Positions 30,040 through 41,899 of a stretch of 64,000 bases of DNA are shown piece by piece (the first letter of the stretch is position 1; every line of letters begins with the position of its first letter). Origin of the DNA: Apoderus coryli (Eukaryota; Arthropoda; Insecta; Coleoptera; Attelabidae); the NCBI GenBank assembly GCA_911728435.2, contig OU452205.1, positions 3,462,760 to 3,526,759 of the forward strand, in the 5' to 3' direction. The notes under the pieces were generated by a model. The model was not told the origin of the DNA. It did not search any database and saw only the letters and a list, made by a program, of their open reading frames with translations. The translations under genes were made by a program, and so were the position numbers.

Positions 30040-31960
30040 CAAATTCAAATTCTTTATTTCAGTCATAAATTGTACATTTCTGTACATAGACATGTCAATA
30101 TGTAAACAATAATGTTCAAAATAAAAACACTCATAATAACATTCAGAGAAAAATAAATAAATAAATAAACAACAAATAAACAAACAAATGAACAATTACA
30201 ATCGATAAAAAAAAACTACCGTCCATTAGTATCAACAAACTCCTGAAATCTGTAGAACACGCTATCAATCAAATACAGTTTCAATTTTCTTTTAAATTGT
30301 GTCTCAGTTAGGCAACCCTTAACGTCCTCGGGTAGGAGATTATAACATTGGTAGCCCGCGTATTTTGGTGCCTTTTTGTAAAATTCGTGTTTGGGACGAG
30401 GCAAGTACAATCAGTCCCTTCCCCTAATGGAATACTCGTGGTTGTCTCCACACGTACGTGCGCCATCTTTATTTTTGTAAATATGACAGAGTGTTTTATA
30501 TAGGTAAATAGATGGTACTGTGAGCAAACGATTTTGCTTAAAAGCCTCCCTACAATTACCCCTAAAAGGAATATTAAAAATGCAACGCTCTGCTCGTTTT
30601 TGTAGTATAAACACTCTGTCAATCATACTAGATCTGCCCCAGACCACTATACCATACGCAATTGCTGAATAGATCAATGCATAATATATTGAAAGTAAGA
30701 CATGCACACTCATGCAAGTCTTCAGCGAATTAATAATATATAAAGATGTATTAAGTTTTTTACAAAGGTGGTCTATATGCCCGGATCAACAAAAACTTCT
30801 AGCAGTTTAGCAGACTCTGATAGAGGAAGATGGATATGATCAAAGTTTATGTTGAGATCCAATGTTCTGAACTTATTAAAGTGTATAGCAACTGTTTTGT
30901 CAAAGTTGATCATCAGCCTGTTACTCCGACACCACATTCGAAACTCATCGAGCGTGACATTTATCTTATGTTTTAGAATTTCAGAATCCCTGTCAGATAA
31001 TAAAAGAGTGGTGCCATCAGCATACATGTACTGAAAACCGTGTGTGATATTTGCAGGAAGATCGTTAATATAAATTAAAAATAGCAATGGGCCCAGTATA
31101 CTTCCCTGAGGAGTGCCCAGATCAACATTTAAGAAATCTGATACAACGGATTCAATTTTAACCGCGATTTTTCGGTCCTCCAAATAAGAATGTATCCACT
31201 GATTGATCGGTCCACGTATGCGAACTTGTTCTAATTTTAGGCATAGAAAGTCTCTATCAACAACGTCAAATGCGCTGGACAAATCGAATAAAAGAGCCAC
31301 TACATGGGAGCCGTTATCAATCAGATCATGAACCTGTTCAACAAATTCGATGGTGCAGGTTTCGGTGGAAAAACCTTGTCTAAATCCGTGCTGACAACCG
31401 CTTAACACATCACACTGGCTTAAAAATTCAAAAATTCTCTCGGCCACAAGCTTCTCAATCACCTTCGACACAGTGCTTATTAAAGCTATTGGCCTATAAT
31501 TTGCGATGGCTTTCTGGTCACCCTTTTTATGTAATGGGATGATAACGGACCTCTTCAGTTGCTCCGGAAATCTCCCATGATGTACAGACATACTCGACAA
31601 CTCCGCTATTATGGGACAGAACACGTCAGAAGATTCCTTTAATACCTTTATCGGAATACTGTCTATACCCGTAGATTTTTTATTAGGGAATTTAGATATG
31701 ACTCTTGCAACGTCCTCCGCTGACACTGGACCAAAAAACATACTTCTGGGATTATTCGTCCCCACAGTACAATGGGCAGACAAATTTCCATTAAAATGCA
31801 GAAAACAGTAGCGACCTCAGATGGGTTTGAAATAATATTGTTGTTGTGAGTGAGGACTATTGGTTCAACTAAACAAAGAATGCTTTGTGTAGTACACTGT
31901 ATCCTTTCCTCCCTAGCCAATTGTGATCTGGGGTGATATTCGATTGAAAGTCGGCGTTGC
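30040..31960 (-). mobile_element. CR1-like LINE, long reverse transcriptase frame, dead
   Basis: The main frame (31783-30773, 336 codons) has N-K-K-S-T-G-I-D-S-I-P, I-P-L-H-K-K-G-D, N-Y-R-P-I-A-L-I-S, H-G-F-R-Q-G-F-S-T, L-L-F-D-L-S-S-A-F-D and [13 protein letters not shown]. The catalytic box reads Y-A-D-G instead of Y-A-D-D. The C-terminal part continues in other frames to 30216. The 3' end has AATAAAGAATTTGAATTTGA near 30040-30055. Upstream endonuclease is missing. One of the least-decayed LINEs in the window. Confidence 0.9.
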
Positions 31961-31964
31961 TTAA

Positions 31965-34425
31965 AAATTTGTTTAAATCGTAAGCCATTGTTTTAACCGG
32001 GCAATAAATAGACGACATGTCAATTAAATTCGTTTGAAGAGGTTTTCCTTTCTGATGAAAGCGCTAAAATCTTATAATTTTCTTTTAGACTCACTTGTTT
32101 TTTTCACGCTTAATGAGTCACAAAATTACTTCAGGTAAATAAAATATCCACACCCTGTAATAATCCTTTGACCTAATTAACTTATTTACCTTACCGCGTA
32201 TCAACTTTTCGTTAAAAACGTCCTCTAGACGAATTAGACTCGGTTCCGGATATCAGGTGTAATGACATACGATATAAGATAAATGCTCGAAATGGCCGCA
32301 ACCAATAAATTGCTTAGACGTGCCGTGTGATTTTTCTTTTGTGTTATATTGGACGGTATCATTTGTAACAGTTGTTCCAAATACACAGATTCAATAAAAA
32401 CAGGGAACGTTTTTGTGACTTGAAAGCTAAGCAAAAAGAAAAACAATACATTTATACTTATATCTGTATTGAAATATTGTTTGATTCTTGTTGTACATTA
32501 ACCAATGTATTTCTTCAAAACAACTTTTATATAGTTTGTTTCTTATTATATTATGTAATAAAACGAAATTTCCTATAACAAGGTACGAGGGGACGTTTTT
32601 AGTTCCACTTCCAGGGTCGGTACTTATAACGGTAAATATACCAAATGAAAATAATTTCGTGGCAAAGCGGACTAAAATGTTGGTTTTACCTACACAAGGA
32701 ATTTTGTTTAATTTAGCAGGGCACCAGTCTAATTCAATAGAACCAGACCGAGGCATGGGTCGACAGATACTGACGAATTCGTTTCGCTCTTGTTATGAGC
32801 TCGTCAGAGTACCATAGTCGGTGCCCATCTAAAAATATCGGCCTGCATTTAAGCACAATAGGATACACAACAGTAGACACATGTAAACACGTATCATCTA
32901 CATGTACATAGTAATGCATATCCCATGGCATAGACCCGGAAAATCATGTGCACAGTTTTTTGGGACAGAAAAGGAGTATTGCTAGTGGAGTTTCTGCATT
33001 TGTGATACAGTGGTTAACAAGTCAGGCGGCAGAATTTTATGAGGAGGGTATTCAATAACTGGTGCCACGTTATGACAAGTGATTAAGGTACAGGCTTTCA
33101 TGTAAAAATAAAATTATTGCTATATCTTTGCACGTCTTTTTTTAATTCCAAAACGGTACTTACTTAAAAAACATGCCTCGTATTATACACAACATTTTCG
33201 ATAGCGAGAACAGATTGATCCACGTTCTTAATTTCTATACAAATATGTTTTTTACTAACAGTAAAAAAAAAATAATAACATATTAATTGTACGCTTCTAC
33301 TGTTTTGTATTAATAAATAAACAAATAAATTAAATCTTAAATATTTAAAAAATCTATTGGTGCGGACAATATTTTTTATATCATCACCCAAATTTGTAAA
33401 TACATTGGTGTGGGCAACATAAGTCTGTCAAATCGAGTTTGAATCACTGCTTTGCGCTTACTTAGCCAATTTTTCTGGTATGTTTAGGGATTTTTTTTTC
33501 ATTATTGATCCCTTTTTTACACTATTTGGGAACGCCTGTGTCACTAATTCTTCTATGTGACATTTTTCAAATTATATGGATATCCAAACTATAAAAAATA
33601 ATTCCATATTTCGAATAAGTTTATGTAGGAATTTTTTTTTATTTTGACCCCTTTTCCACTCTTTTCGAACGCCAATGCATCCAATTTTTTATGACACTCC
33701 TATAAGTTATATGTTCGGTGGTATGATTATAGCAACAAGCTGTTTTAAAATGCTTTTTACATTTATTTTCACTGTGTTTAATGTAACAAAATTGTTCTAA
33801 AAATTTTCAGTTTGTTTTACTCTCAATAAGGAGGCAAAAGTCAAAAGTTCAAAACTTCATCCCCCTTGAAACTAATGCTGTAATTTGCAATTTGCTGCAA
33901 AATGGAGCCTTTTGCTTTTTTATCTCTAAACATGTCGTGTAAGATTTTCAATCAGAATCAATGCTGTGTTCTCCTTTGATAATTCCGTATTATGTATAAT
34001 TTCTCTTACTGATTTCTACTTATAATCACCTTTTCTCGTTAGTTTTCTTTGTTGCAGTTGAGTTTTGAAAGATGATAAAGTAATATAGGAGGAATTAATT
34101 TTCCACAATTTATGTTATAATCTTGGCTAATGAGAATCAGATATTTTTAACGATAAAATTCTATAAAAGCCTAGATATACGTCTAGACTTTAACCCACAC
34201 AATGTTAAGAAAATCTGCAGCATCTGTCAGTAAAACTGTAATTTAATGCTTGTTGATAGGTTCATTATTCCGTATTTGTTTCTCTAATTATTGTAATTTT
34301 AAGACGGATATGCATATTAAATTATACACATCAGTTTGTTGTATTAGTAAATTTAAGACTACCCACTATCTATATTAATCAGGCAATTATCGTGGCCGTT
34401 ATTTAGATATTTAAAACAAACCAAC
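31965..34425. other. No gene recognised
   Basis: AT-rich, with only short frames lacking known motifs. I see no exon-like Cys-rich laminin segment on the minus strand. Confidence 0.4.
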
Positions 34426-34429
34426 TTAT

Positions 34430-34550
34430 ACCGAGTGTCCCACCGTGTTCGATCAATTATGGGAAACTACACTCTGCAACAATCTGAAAATCTTAGCAGG
34501 TCGATGAGGCCGATTCGGCTAAAATTTTTTCAAGAACCTTAATAAAAATT
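34430..34550 (+). repeat. Solo terminus of the P-like element of 25.9-28.0 kb
   Basis: ATACCGAGTGTCCCACCG, then GTTCGATCAATTATGG, CAATCTGAAAATCTTAGCAG and ATTCGGCTAAAATTTTTTCA follow the same order as the inverted right end at 27975-27880 and the left end at 25950-25990, without the transposase part. Confidence 0.45.
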
Positions 34551-34707
34551 ATATATTTTTTTGGATTTTATTAGTGTAGGTACTTGTGGATTATTTCATC
34601 ATTTATCATAATAAATTACAGTAAAATTAAATGTACTGTTCATTATTTAAGAAATTATATACAAATATTTTTATTTATTACAAATCAATTAACCTTCAAT
34701 ATTTACA

Positions 34708-34751
34708 CATATTTCGAACCTAAATTATTTTTCGGTTATATCATCAGTCAA
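34708..34751 (-). ncRNA. Degenerate hammerhead-like motif
   Basis: Minus strand: CTGATGA, stem AACC/GGTT around a loop, CGAAA, TATGTG. The cleavage position is G, which hammerheads do not cleave, and stem I does not pair. A relic of the same family. Confidence 0.35.
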
Positions 34752-34759
34752 ATACAACT

Positions 34760-36485
34760 GGAGAAGCCAGGTGGTTGAGGATCATATTCCAGAATGTAGC
34801 AATAATATTTAGCAATTTGTAGTGACATTCATATTGAATTAAAGGATTACAATTCTTGTTTTAATGAAGATAAACTTTTAATATATTTAAACGTTAATAT
34901 CAAATTAGAGTAGAATTGTTTTATAATAAATCTAATTTACAAGAGTACTAAAACATGGAATTGTGTTAAAATATACGGTTTAAATTATTTTGAAAAAAGA
35001 CATATGTTGGATTTTAATTGTTAGTAAAGAACACCCCGTACATAATTGTATCTAGTTGTATATTTTAAGGTAGTCATGTCAACATAAGATGTATACAAAA
35101 AGAGAGTTGTCAAATAAAATATATAGACTTCAAACGAATTTTGAATATTATTCACATAAAAATCATAAACTTTAGAAAAGATATTAAAAATAAATACAGT
35201 CCACTACAAAACATAAAACAAAACAACATAAGACCTAAAATAATAGCTTAAAACATTACCGGGCGTCAGAGACACTTGAATGAGGGAATACTTAAATAAA
35301 AAATATAATTCAACAGGAGTCATTATTATTCGAACTAAAATTCGTTGCTAACTCATGTCATATAGGAACACTGCAACTTAGCTATGGGACTATTTATTAT
35401 ATTATCACAAAAAATAAGACTCAGATATATCAAATAACTAACATTTAATTAATTACAAACATGCTGTACAAATATTTTCTAATCAACCCACGCAGATATA
35501 TGCGATAAACAAGCAAAAACATAATGATATTCATATATTATTTAAAACCAAATAGAGTCATACTATTACATAGATTATCGATCTTTTAGTGCAATCAATG
35601 CAAATGATCTGTCCATGTCAACCGACAAAAACCGGCATTATTATTGATATCCAATGGCAGTTATTACCTGCTCATAAACAACAAATAGCAAACAGATAGT
35701 TTACCACACTTAATTTACTTCATTAATATTAAAATGGTCAGGTAACTGTTGGAGAAATGGATTATTTATTGCCTTGAAGATTGGTTTCGCATATTAATGC
35801 TAGATGGCAAGTGAGAAGTTTAGATAGTGTTTGTACCTATCGTGGTGGAACGTCGAGAATTTATCAATATTAAGATTTTATAACGTATGAATAATGATAC
35901 ATATAATTTTAAATTATGTACCTACTGAAATTTACGAAAATCATTGGATATGTAATCAAGGCAATGTTTATCAAAGATTCTCACATATTCGCAAAACTCA
36001 ACCAAAATATCCACATCTCCACATTCTACTTATTACAAAAACAGCAATTTCCAAAACCAATTCAACTATTGGTATAGTCTTTCTAATTTTAGATTAAAAT
36101 TATATAAGAAACCACAACTCGATATCCCTTTGTAATGTCAATACCGACCGCAGCCGTCCATAGGCGCACCCTTTTAACTTTTCATAACAATACATGTCTT
36201 GCGATATTTTAAAAATCGTTTATGTATTAACAATTGTGGCGTAGACACATTCCATATTTTCTTTATATTTAATTTTAAGTTTATTATATTAGGGAGAGAG
36301 ATGTTTTTGGCGACACCTAGCGTGAACAGGCAATATGCCGGGTGAAACACAGTTCACTAACGATGGCCGGACAAGAAGTAACAACTCCATTATATCCTAT
36401 TGCCAACACTAGATGCGCCCGAATCCCCTAGCAGGGAGGCTTTATTTAAGAATTGCTTGTTACATAAAGCAACAAGACTTTAAGT
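34760..36485. other. No gene recognised
   Basis: Strongly AT-rich; short frames only. The stretch 36110-36480 is less AT-rich and leads into the hammerhead hairpin at 36490; it may belong to the same unknown element. Confidence 0.4.
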
Positions 36486-36489
36486 TATG

Positions 36490-36592
36490 TTGGAAATTTG
36501 TTTCACACTACCATGCTTTCACCAGACGGCCGTTTCGTCGATCCACGACTCATCAGTGGTGATCGCCAGGCAGTGTGACCCAAATTTCCAAC
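36490..36592. repeat. Inverted repeat enclosing a hammerhead ribozyme
   Basis: GTTGGAAATTTG...TTCACACT at 36490-36512 is mirrored by AGTGTGACCCAAATTTCCAAC at 36572-36592. These arms extend stem I of the ribozyme at 36519-36562 into a long, interrupted helix. Confidence 0.75.
36519..36562 (-). ncRNA. Canonical hammerhead ribozyme
   Basis: On the minus strand from 36562: stem I TCACCA, core CTGATGA, stem II GTCG-TGGAT-CGAC, core GAAA, stem III ACGG/CCGT, cleavage triplet GTC (cut after 36525), stem I TGGTGA. Every conserved base and both core-proximal pairs agree with the consensus, and stem I is 6 bp. ACGGCCGT is a perfect 8-base palindrome with no loop, so stem III most likely forms between two molecules. 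No known gene overlaps it. Confidence 0.85.
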
Positions 36593-36593
36593 T

Positions 36594-36656
36594 TTTACAA
36601 AGAGCTTATACTAGCACGAGAATTGATTGAGAGAGCTAGTATAAGCTCTTTGTAAA
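36594..36656. repeat. Perfect 22-bp hairpin next to the ribozyme
   Basis: TTTACAAAGAGCTTATACTA GC at 36594-36615 and its exact mirror at 36635-36656, separated by 19 nt. It follows the ribozyme repeat by 1-2 bp and is likely part of the same element. Confidence 0.8.
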
Positions 36657-36910
36657 TGTTGGGTTGTACATTAATCTTTGGCTGTACTAACAAAAATAAT
36701 CAAAAACCACAACAATCAAAGTATTTAACAAACATAATTCATGGAGAATAATAATTATAAAAATTAGACTATAATTATAAAAGAAACTGCTTCCTAAACA
36801 CAAATAACAACGATCACAAATCATTGGAATCAATGAGAGCTCAGCAACCAATTTTTTGAATAGAATTTTCAATTAGGGAAGGCTTTAAAATCAGGATTAA
36901 TTTCATTATA

Positions 36911-39181
36911 CAGAGTGATTCATTATGGTTGCAACAAACGAAAACTGGAGATTGCTGAAAGTGATTTAAGCATTTTTTGGCATTGACCCCATGTCCGCAA
37001 ATGCTTCGTTATCGAGATACAGGGTGTCCAAATTTAGTAGTCAAATTAACTTTCTTGTTCATTTCTCAAAAACTAGCTAACCGATTTCGACAAAATTTCA
37101 CATGCATTTGGGGACCGATAACCTAAAATAATCTGCATTATTTTGGTTTTCAATAACTGTTCATTGGCGTAGATACATGCCCCCTTGGGTAAATTTTACA
37201 CATAAATTAATTAAAGACAGCTTTGGCAAGGTTCATTATTTTAAATGGTTACTTTTTTAAAAAGAGCAACTTATAAGCTACAAAAAAGTTAATTACGTGG
37301 TTGTTATGATTTCTACCATTTTTATGAAAACCGATAAATTGCAAGTTAATGGTAGATTTAAATCAAAATCACGTTTACCAGAAAACCAAATGAAAATCAA
37401 AGTTGCCATGGAAAACAAATGCCGCAACAATAAAAAAAAAACTTTAACAGCAACAAATTTAAATTAGTTAAAATTATTTTATTATTTCGTAGTTGTTTTT
37501 AATATTGCGAATGTTTTTTTCTAAATTAAAATGAGTTTTTCAATTGAAGAATATGTTTGTGTAATGCAAATGCAAGAGCAGCGACCAGAGAATACCAAAT
37601 TAGTTATCCTAATAGACGTCATCCATTTCACAAAACATGGACGGCTACATTTCACAGGCTTAGAACGATAGGGAGCATTTTACCTAGAGTTAACAAACGA
37701 CCGCATCGTCTAAATATTCAAACTGAAGAAAACATAGTGGATTTAGTTTTAGACGATCCGAAAATAAGCACTAGAAGAATACCAACTTAATGGGCAATAC
37801 CTCGAACAACTGTTTGGAGACTATTAAATCGAGAAATGCTCTATCTCTATCATCATCAAGATGTCCAGGCCCTACATGGAGACCGTCAAAGGCACCTATT
37901 ATTTTGTAATTGGGTTCTTGGTAAGCATCAAGAAGATGAAAGATTTTTAGAGAAAGTGCTCTGGTCAGATGAAGCAACTTTTACTAGAGATGGCATAAAC
38001 ACAAACCATAATGTACATGTATAGTCTTTAAACAACCCTCGTGCTATTAGGCCACGAAATTTTCAAGAACGTTTTAGTATCAATGTTTGGGGTGGCATGT
38101 TTAACAATAAATTATTGCCGTTGTTCGTAATTAATGGGCATTTAAACTCAAATCAATACAGTCTTTTCCTGCACAACCGCCTGCCTGAATTTATTGAGGA
38201 TGTACCTCTGAATATTTTTCAAAATATGTGGTATCAACATAACGGAGCTCCTGCGCACCGTGGTAGACAAGTAACTAAAGTTTTAAATCAACTGTTTGGA
38301 AAAAATTTGATTGGTTTGGGAGGTTCCATTGAGTGGCCTCCAAGATCACCGGATCTAAATCCGCTCGACTTCTTTTTATGGGGGTACATGAAACAATTGG
38401 TTTACAGTGTACCAGTTATAAATGAAAACCAACTACTGGAGATAGTTCATGAAGCTGCTAGGAAAATAAGAAACAATCATAATATCTTTATTAGAGCTAC
38501 ACATTCATTAGTTGAAAGATGTAAAATGTGCATAACTGTCAATGGAGGGCAGTTTGAACAGTTGTTATTAATTTTCTTATTTTCATATCGAGTTTAGTTT
38601 TTTTATTGTTAAATTTTTAATTGTACTGATAGGCCTTAAAATTTGTTGTTAAGTAATTTGTTATTATTAAATCGTTTTCCACGGCAACTTTGATTTTTCA
38701 TTTTGATTTCTGGTAAACGTTATTTTGATTTAAATGTACCATTAACTTGCAATTTATCGGTTTCCATAAAAATGGTAGAAACCACAACATCGACGTAATT
38801 AACTTTTTTGCAGCTTATAAGTTGCTCTTTTTAAAAAAGCAATATCTTAAAATAATGACGCTTGTTAAAACTGTGTTGAACTAATTTTTGTGTAAAATTT
38901 ATCCAAATGCCCCCTATATCTACGCCAATGAACAGTTAATGAAAGCCAAAATAATTCAGAATAATTTAGGTTATCTGTCCTCAAATGCATGTAAAATTTT
39001 GACAAAATCGGTTAGCCAGTTTTTGAGAAACGAACAAAAAAGTTAATTTGACCACTAAATTTGGACACTTTGTATCTCGATAACGAAGCATTTGCGGACA
39101 TGGGTTCAATGGCAACAATTGCTTGAATTGTTTTCAGGAATCTCCAGTTTTCGTTTGTTGTAAGCATAATGAATCACCCTG
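36911..39181 (+). mobile_element. DD41D Tc1/mariner element with about 500-bp inverted repeats
   Basis: 2271 bp between TA dinucleotides (36909-36910 and 39182-39183). The left inverted repeat 36911-37416 starts CAGAGTGATTCATTATGGTT and is mirrored by 38674-39181 with scattered mismatches. The interior encodes the transposase. Inverted repeats of this length are unusual for Tc1/mariner, where 20-200 bp is more common. Confidence 0.9.
37531..38597 (+). pseudogene. DD41D (IS630/Tc1/mariner) transposase, disrupted
   Basis: Starts M-S-F-S-I-E-E-Y-V-C at 37531. It shifts frame before N-A-R-A-A-T-R-E-Y-Q. In-frame stops lie at 37788 and 38022. Catalytic region: V-L-W-S-D-E-A-T-F keeps the first Asp. 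The second reads Q-H-N-G-A-P-A-H with Asn replacing Asp. The third is in W-P-P-R-S-P-D-L-N-P-L-D-F-F-L-W-G, 41 residues after the Asn. About 355 residues, the usual length. Dead by three coding lesions and by loss of a catalytic Asp. Confidence 0.88.
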
Positions 39182-39184
39182 TAT

Positions 39185-40085
39185 AGCTTGGCCAAATTAT
39201 AACTAAAGGACCTCCGAACCATGGGTGAACAGTAATTATATCTTTGCCTCTGCCGTTCACATTGTGACCAATATTATTATTATTATGTGTTTATCTTAGA
39301 TTATTTTTACTATACGTATAATATAATCTAATTGCAACCAAAAGCTTACGATGCAGTGATGAACAACATTTGTGTTTTATTTTTATCAAGTAATAATTGT
39401 ACTTAAATTATTCTGAATATTAATTTATAATTTTTGGCGGTTTTGTACACAATAAACCGCCCCTGTCTTTGTGTAATGTTGTAAAGTAAAGACAGTTATT
39501 TTTAATAACACAAAATTATTGAATACATTATGTAATAATAATGGAAAAAATAATAAATCATTTTTCCATATTATTATAAAATGATCACAGGATTTTAATT
39601 TACAAGTTTTATACACTTAATAAATGTTAACATGATGCAAAACATAACAGTTGTTTATACACACGATGTAAATAAACATTACAAATTAATGATTATAATT
39701 ATTAAGAAATTATATAAATCACCAAACGCCATTTTCCCTAGCTGGCTATAATTATTTAAAACGCTTCTTCAAAACAACACGACTATATTATAATAATATG
39801 GAATAAGTAAGTAAATATAAAATAATTTATTAAAATTAAATTCTTCTAGTTGATGGCGCGTTTTCATTACGATCAATAAATTTCTAACTATATGGAAATT
39901 AAATTATTTTTTTTGAGATGCTTTTATTTTTCAGGTATTCAAATGAAGTATTTCTTACATAACCGTTAGCATAATAGTTCGTTAATTTCTTCGTTTTTTT
40001 ATATAAATAAAGTTAAACATGCCAGATTATAGTTTTTTCCCAATTCTCTTAAGGACACAAAAGTGATACTACGAGGGCCACTAGT
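39185..40085. other. No gene recognised
   Basis: AT-rich stretch with no motif seen on either strand. Confidence 0.4.
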
Positions 40086-40091
40086 TATCCA

Positions 40092-41060
40092 TTATGATTT
40101 TCCATGTGTCATAACATTATTTGCTTCAGGCTCCTCCAAAATATAACTTTTGAATGGAAGTAGTCCTTCTGCCAAAGATAATCGTTGGTTAAGAATGACC
40201 CATTTTGAGCGTTGAAATACTCCAATGTTCACGAGCCTCTGTTGTTGCGTTCTGCTCATCTGAAAACACCTATTCAATCGATTGCTGTTTATGTTCCACC
40301 TCATAATTCGTCGACTGTTATAATCTATTAAACGTCTTTTGAAACAGCCATGGGTCTTTGAAATCGGTGCTACTTTGCGTGTACGCAAATGCACTGCGAG
40401 CGATATGAATTTGCACCACTCGCAACTTTTGTGCATGGGGATATCGATCACAAGTCAACTTTCTCACACGCAGTGCACGACAAGACGTCAGTTTATTTTA
40501 TTTTTGACATTTCACATCAAATAAATTTTAATTTTTGAATATCACGTTCTTTTAATCATTTTGTTAGTTTTAAAGTTTTTTTTTTTAATAATTTCAATTT
40601 ATTTTTTAAATATGAATCTTAATAATTTAATTAATAATAATTTGCCCCAAATTTGTATGACAGCAAATTGGGGTGGTCTCTCACAAACTGGGCAAGAAGG
40701 CTTTTTTGCTCCGCATTTGCGTTTGCAGAGAGTTTTTTTTTTTGTACTCCCGGCAACTCATATTTATGCTTTACACAACAATATCAATACAATATAAATT
40801 CACAATCACGAAAAACTAATATCAATTTAAAAAATTTTAACCTTAAAACATCAAACCAATAACAAATATACGTGTTCGAAAATTTCATAAAATCCAAACA
40901 TTTAATTGGTTGATCTCAACAAAGATAGCTGAGTGAGAGAATCTTTTGCGTGCACGCAAATATTTGCGATCGATTCAAATAAAGCTCCCCACATTGTAAT
41001 TTTGGGGCATCGGTTCTCGTCAAATTGTATGGGATCCAACGAAGACAAACCTCTATCATA
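40092..41060 (-). pseudogene. Mariner transposase remnants split by about 600 bp
   Basis: Minus strand 41060-40935 reads L-R-W-I-P-Y-N-L-T-R-T-D-A, like the R-W-[IV]-P-H-N-L-T block of mariner. 40330-40100 has E-H-K-Q-Q-S-I-E in one frame, like the K-Q-Q-S-x-x-W block after the first Asp. Between them is unrelated sequence. Highly decayed. Confidence 0.45.
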
Positions 41061-41259
41061 GATATACGATACGGAGAGCTAAAAATTGACCACAAACGCA
41101 TTCGTTGATTTTTTCTCAGGCTGATGGAAGTGCTTCAAAAAAGGATAAATAAAGGGCAGTTTTTTGGGATGAAAAAGAAATTCTGGCGTCTGATCATCTT
41201 GAGAAAGGTACAATTATAAATTCTGAATAAAAGAGTTTAGGTATAAGGGAGATAATGTG

Positions 41260-41400
41260 AGAAATTGTCGAGAGGCTGCACAAGAATTCAATCGAAGACA
41301 CCTGAATCATCTAATATCGCACAGCACAGTTTCGAAAGTCAATCGAATGATGAATCAAAAAGGGACAACTTAAAACCAAAAGATTTACTGAAAAGGTATA
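41260..41400 (+). pseudogene. Tc1/mariner transposase N-terminal fragment
   Basis: Reads N-C-R-E-A-A-Q-E-F-N-R-R-H and S-H-S-T-V-S-K-V-N-R-M, the helix-turn-helix region seen in DD41D-type transposases (A-A-x-x-F-N-x-R-H ... T-V-x-x-x-x-x-K-F). No downstream domain follows. Confidence 0.45.
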
Positions 41401-41439
41401 TTTTGGGATTAGAGAACAAAAACAAATATTAATAATCGA

Positions 41440-41890
41440 AAATCACTTTATTGTGTTTCAAAATATTCCCCATGAAGATCTATACACTTTTGCATGCGTT
41501 TGAACCATTTGTCGAAGCACTTTTGCCACTCTGATTGAGGTATCTCCAAAACATGCATTCTGAATGCAGCAAGGTTAAACGTTAAACTCTCAGTTTGTTT
41601 TTACGTACGGGAATAAAAAGAAGTCATTCGGTGGCAAGTAAGGACTATGCGGCGGATGACTCATCAAATCGATGTTTTGGGTGCTCAAAAATGCAGTTGT
41701 TGGATTTGGCTCATCTTGAAACACCCATACAGTCGACTGCTGTTTATTTTCGGGCTCATACGCGTAAATCCACGATGTCATAGACGTGTTTCGAAGCACA
41801 GCGATCGTATTTTTTGAGCATTTCTCTCGATCAATCGACACGAGCCTTTTTTTGAGCAATTGACAAATTGTGTGGGATCCAACGCGAACA
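41440..41890 (-). pseudogene. Mariner transposase fragment with internal deletion
   Basis: Contains S-W-I-Y-A-Y-E-P-E-N-K-Q-Q-S-T and V-F-Q-D-E-P-N-P-T-T (after the first catalytic Asp), then jumps to P-P-H-S-P-Y-L-P-P-N-D-F-F-L-F-P (third Asp region) and, downstream in another frame, R-M-Q-K-C-I-D-L-H-G-E-Y-F-E. The segment with the second Asp is deleted. Same family type as 48050-48350 but a separate copy. Confidence 0.7.
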
Positions 41891-41899
41891 AATTTTTTT

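Noticed and set aside
40092..40451. 119-codon frame as a real gene
   Set aside because: Another frame of the same stretch carries decayed mariner motifs (K-Q-Q-S block), so the open frame is a shadow.
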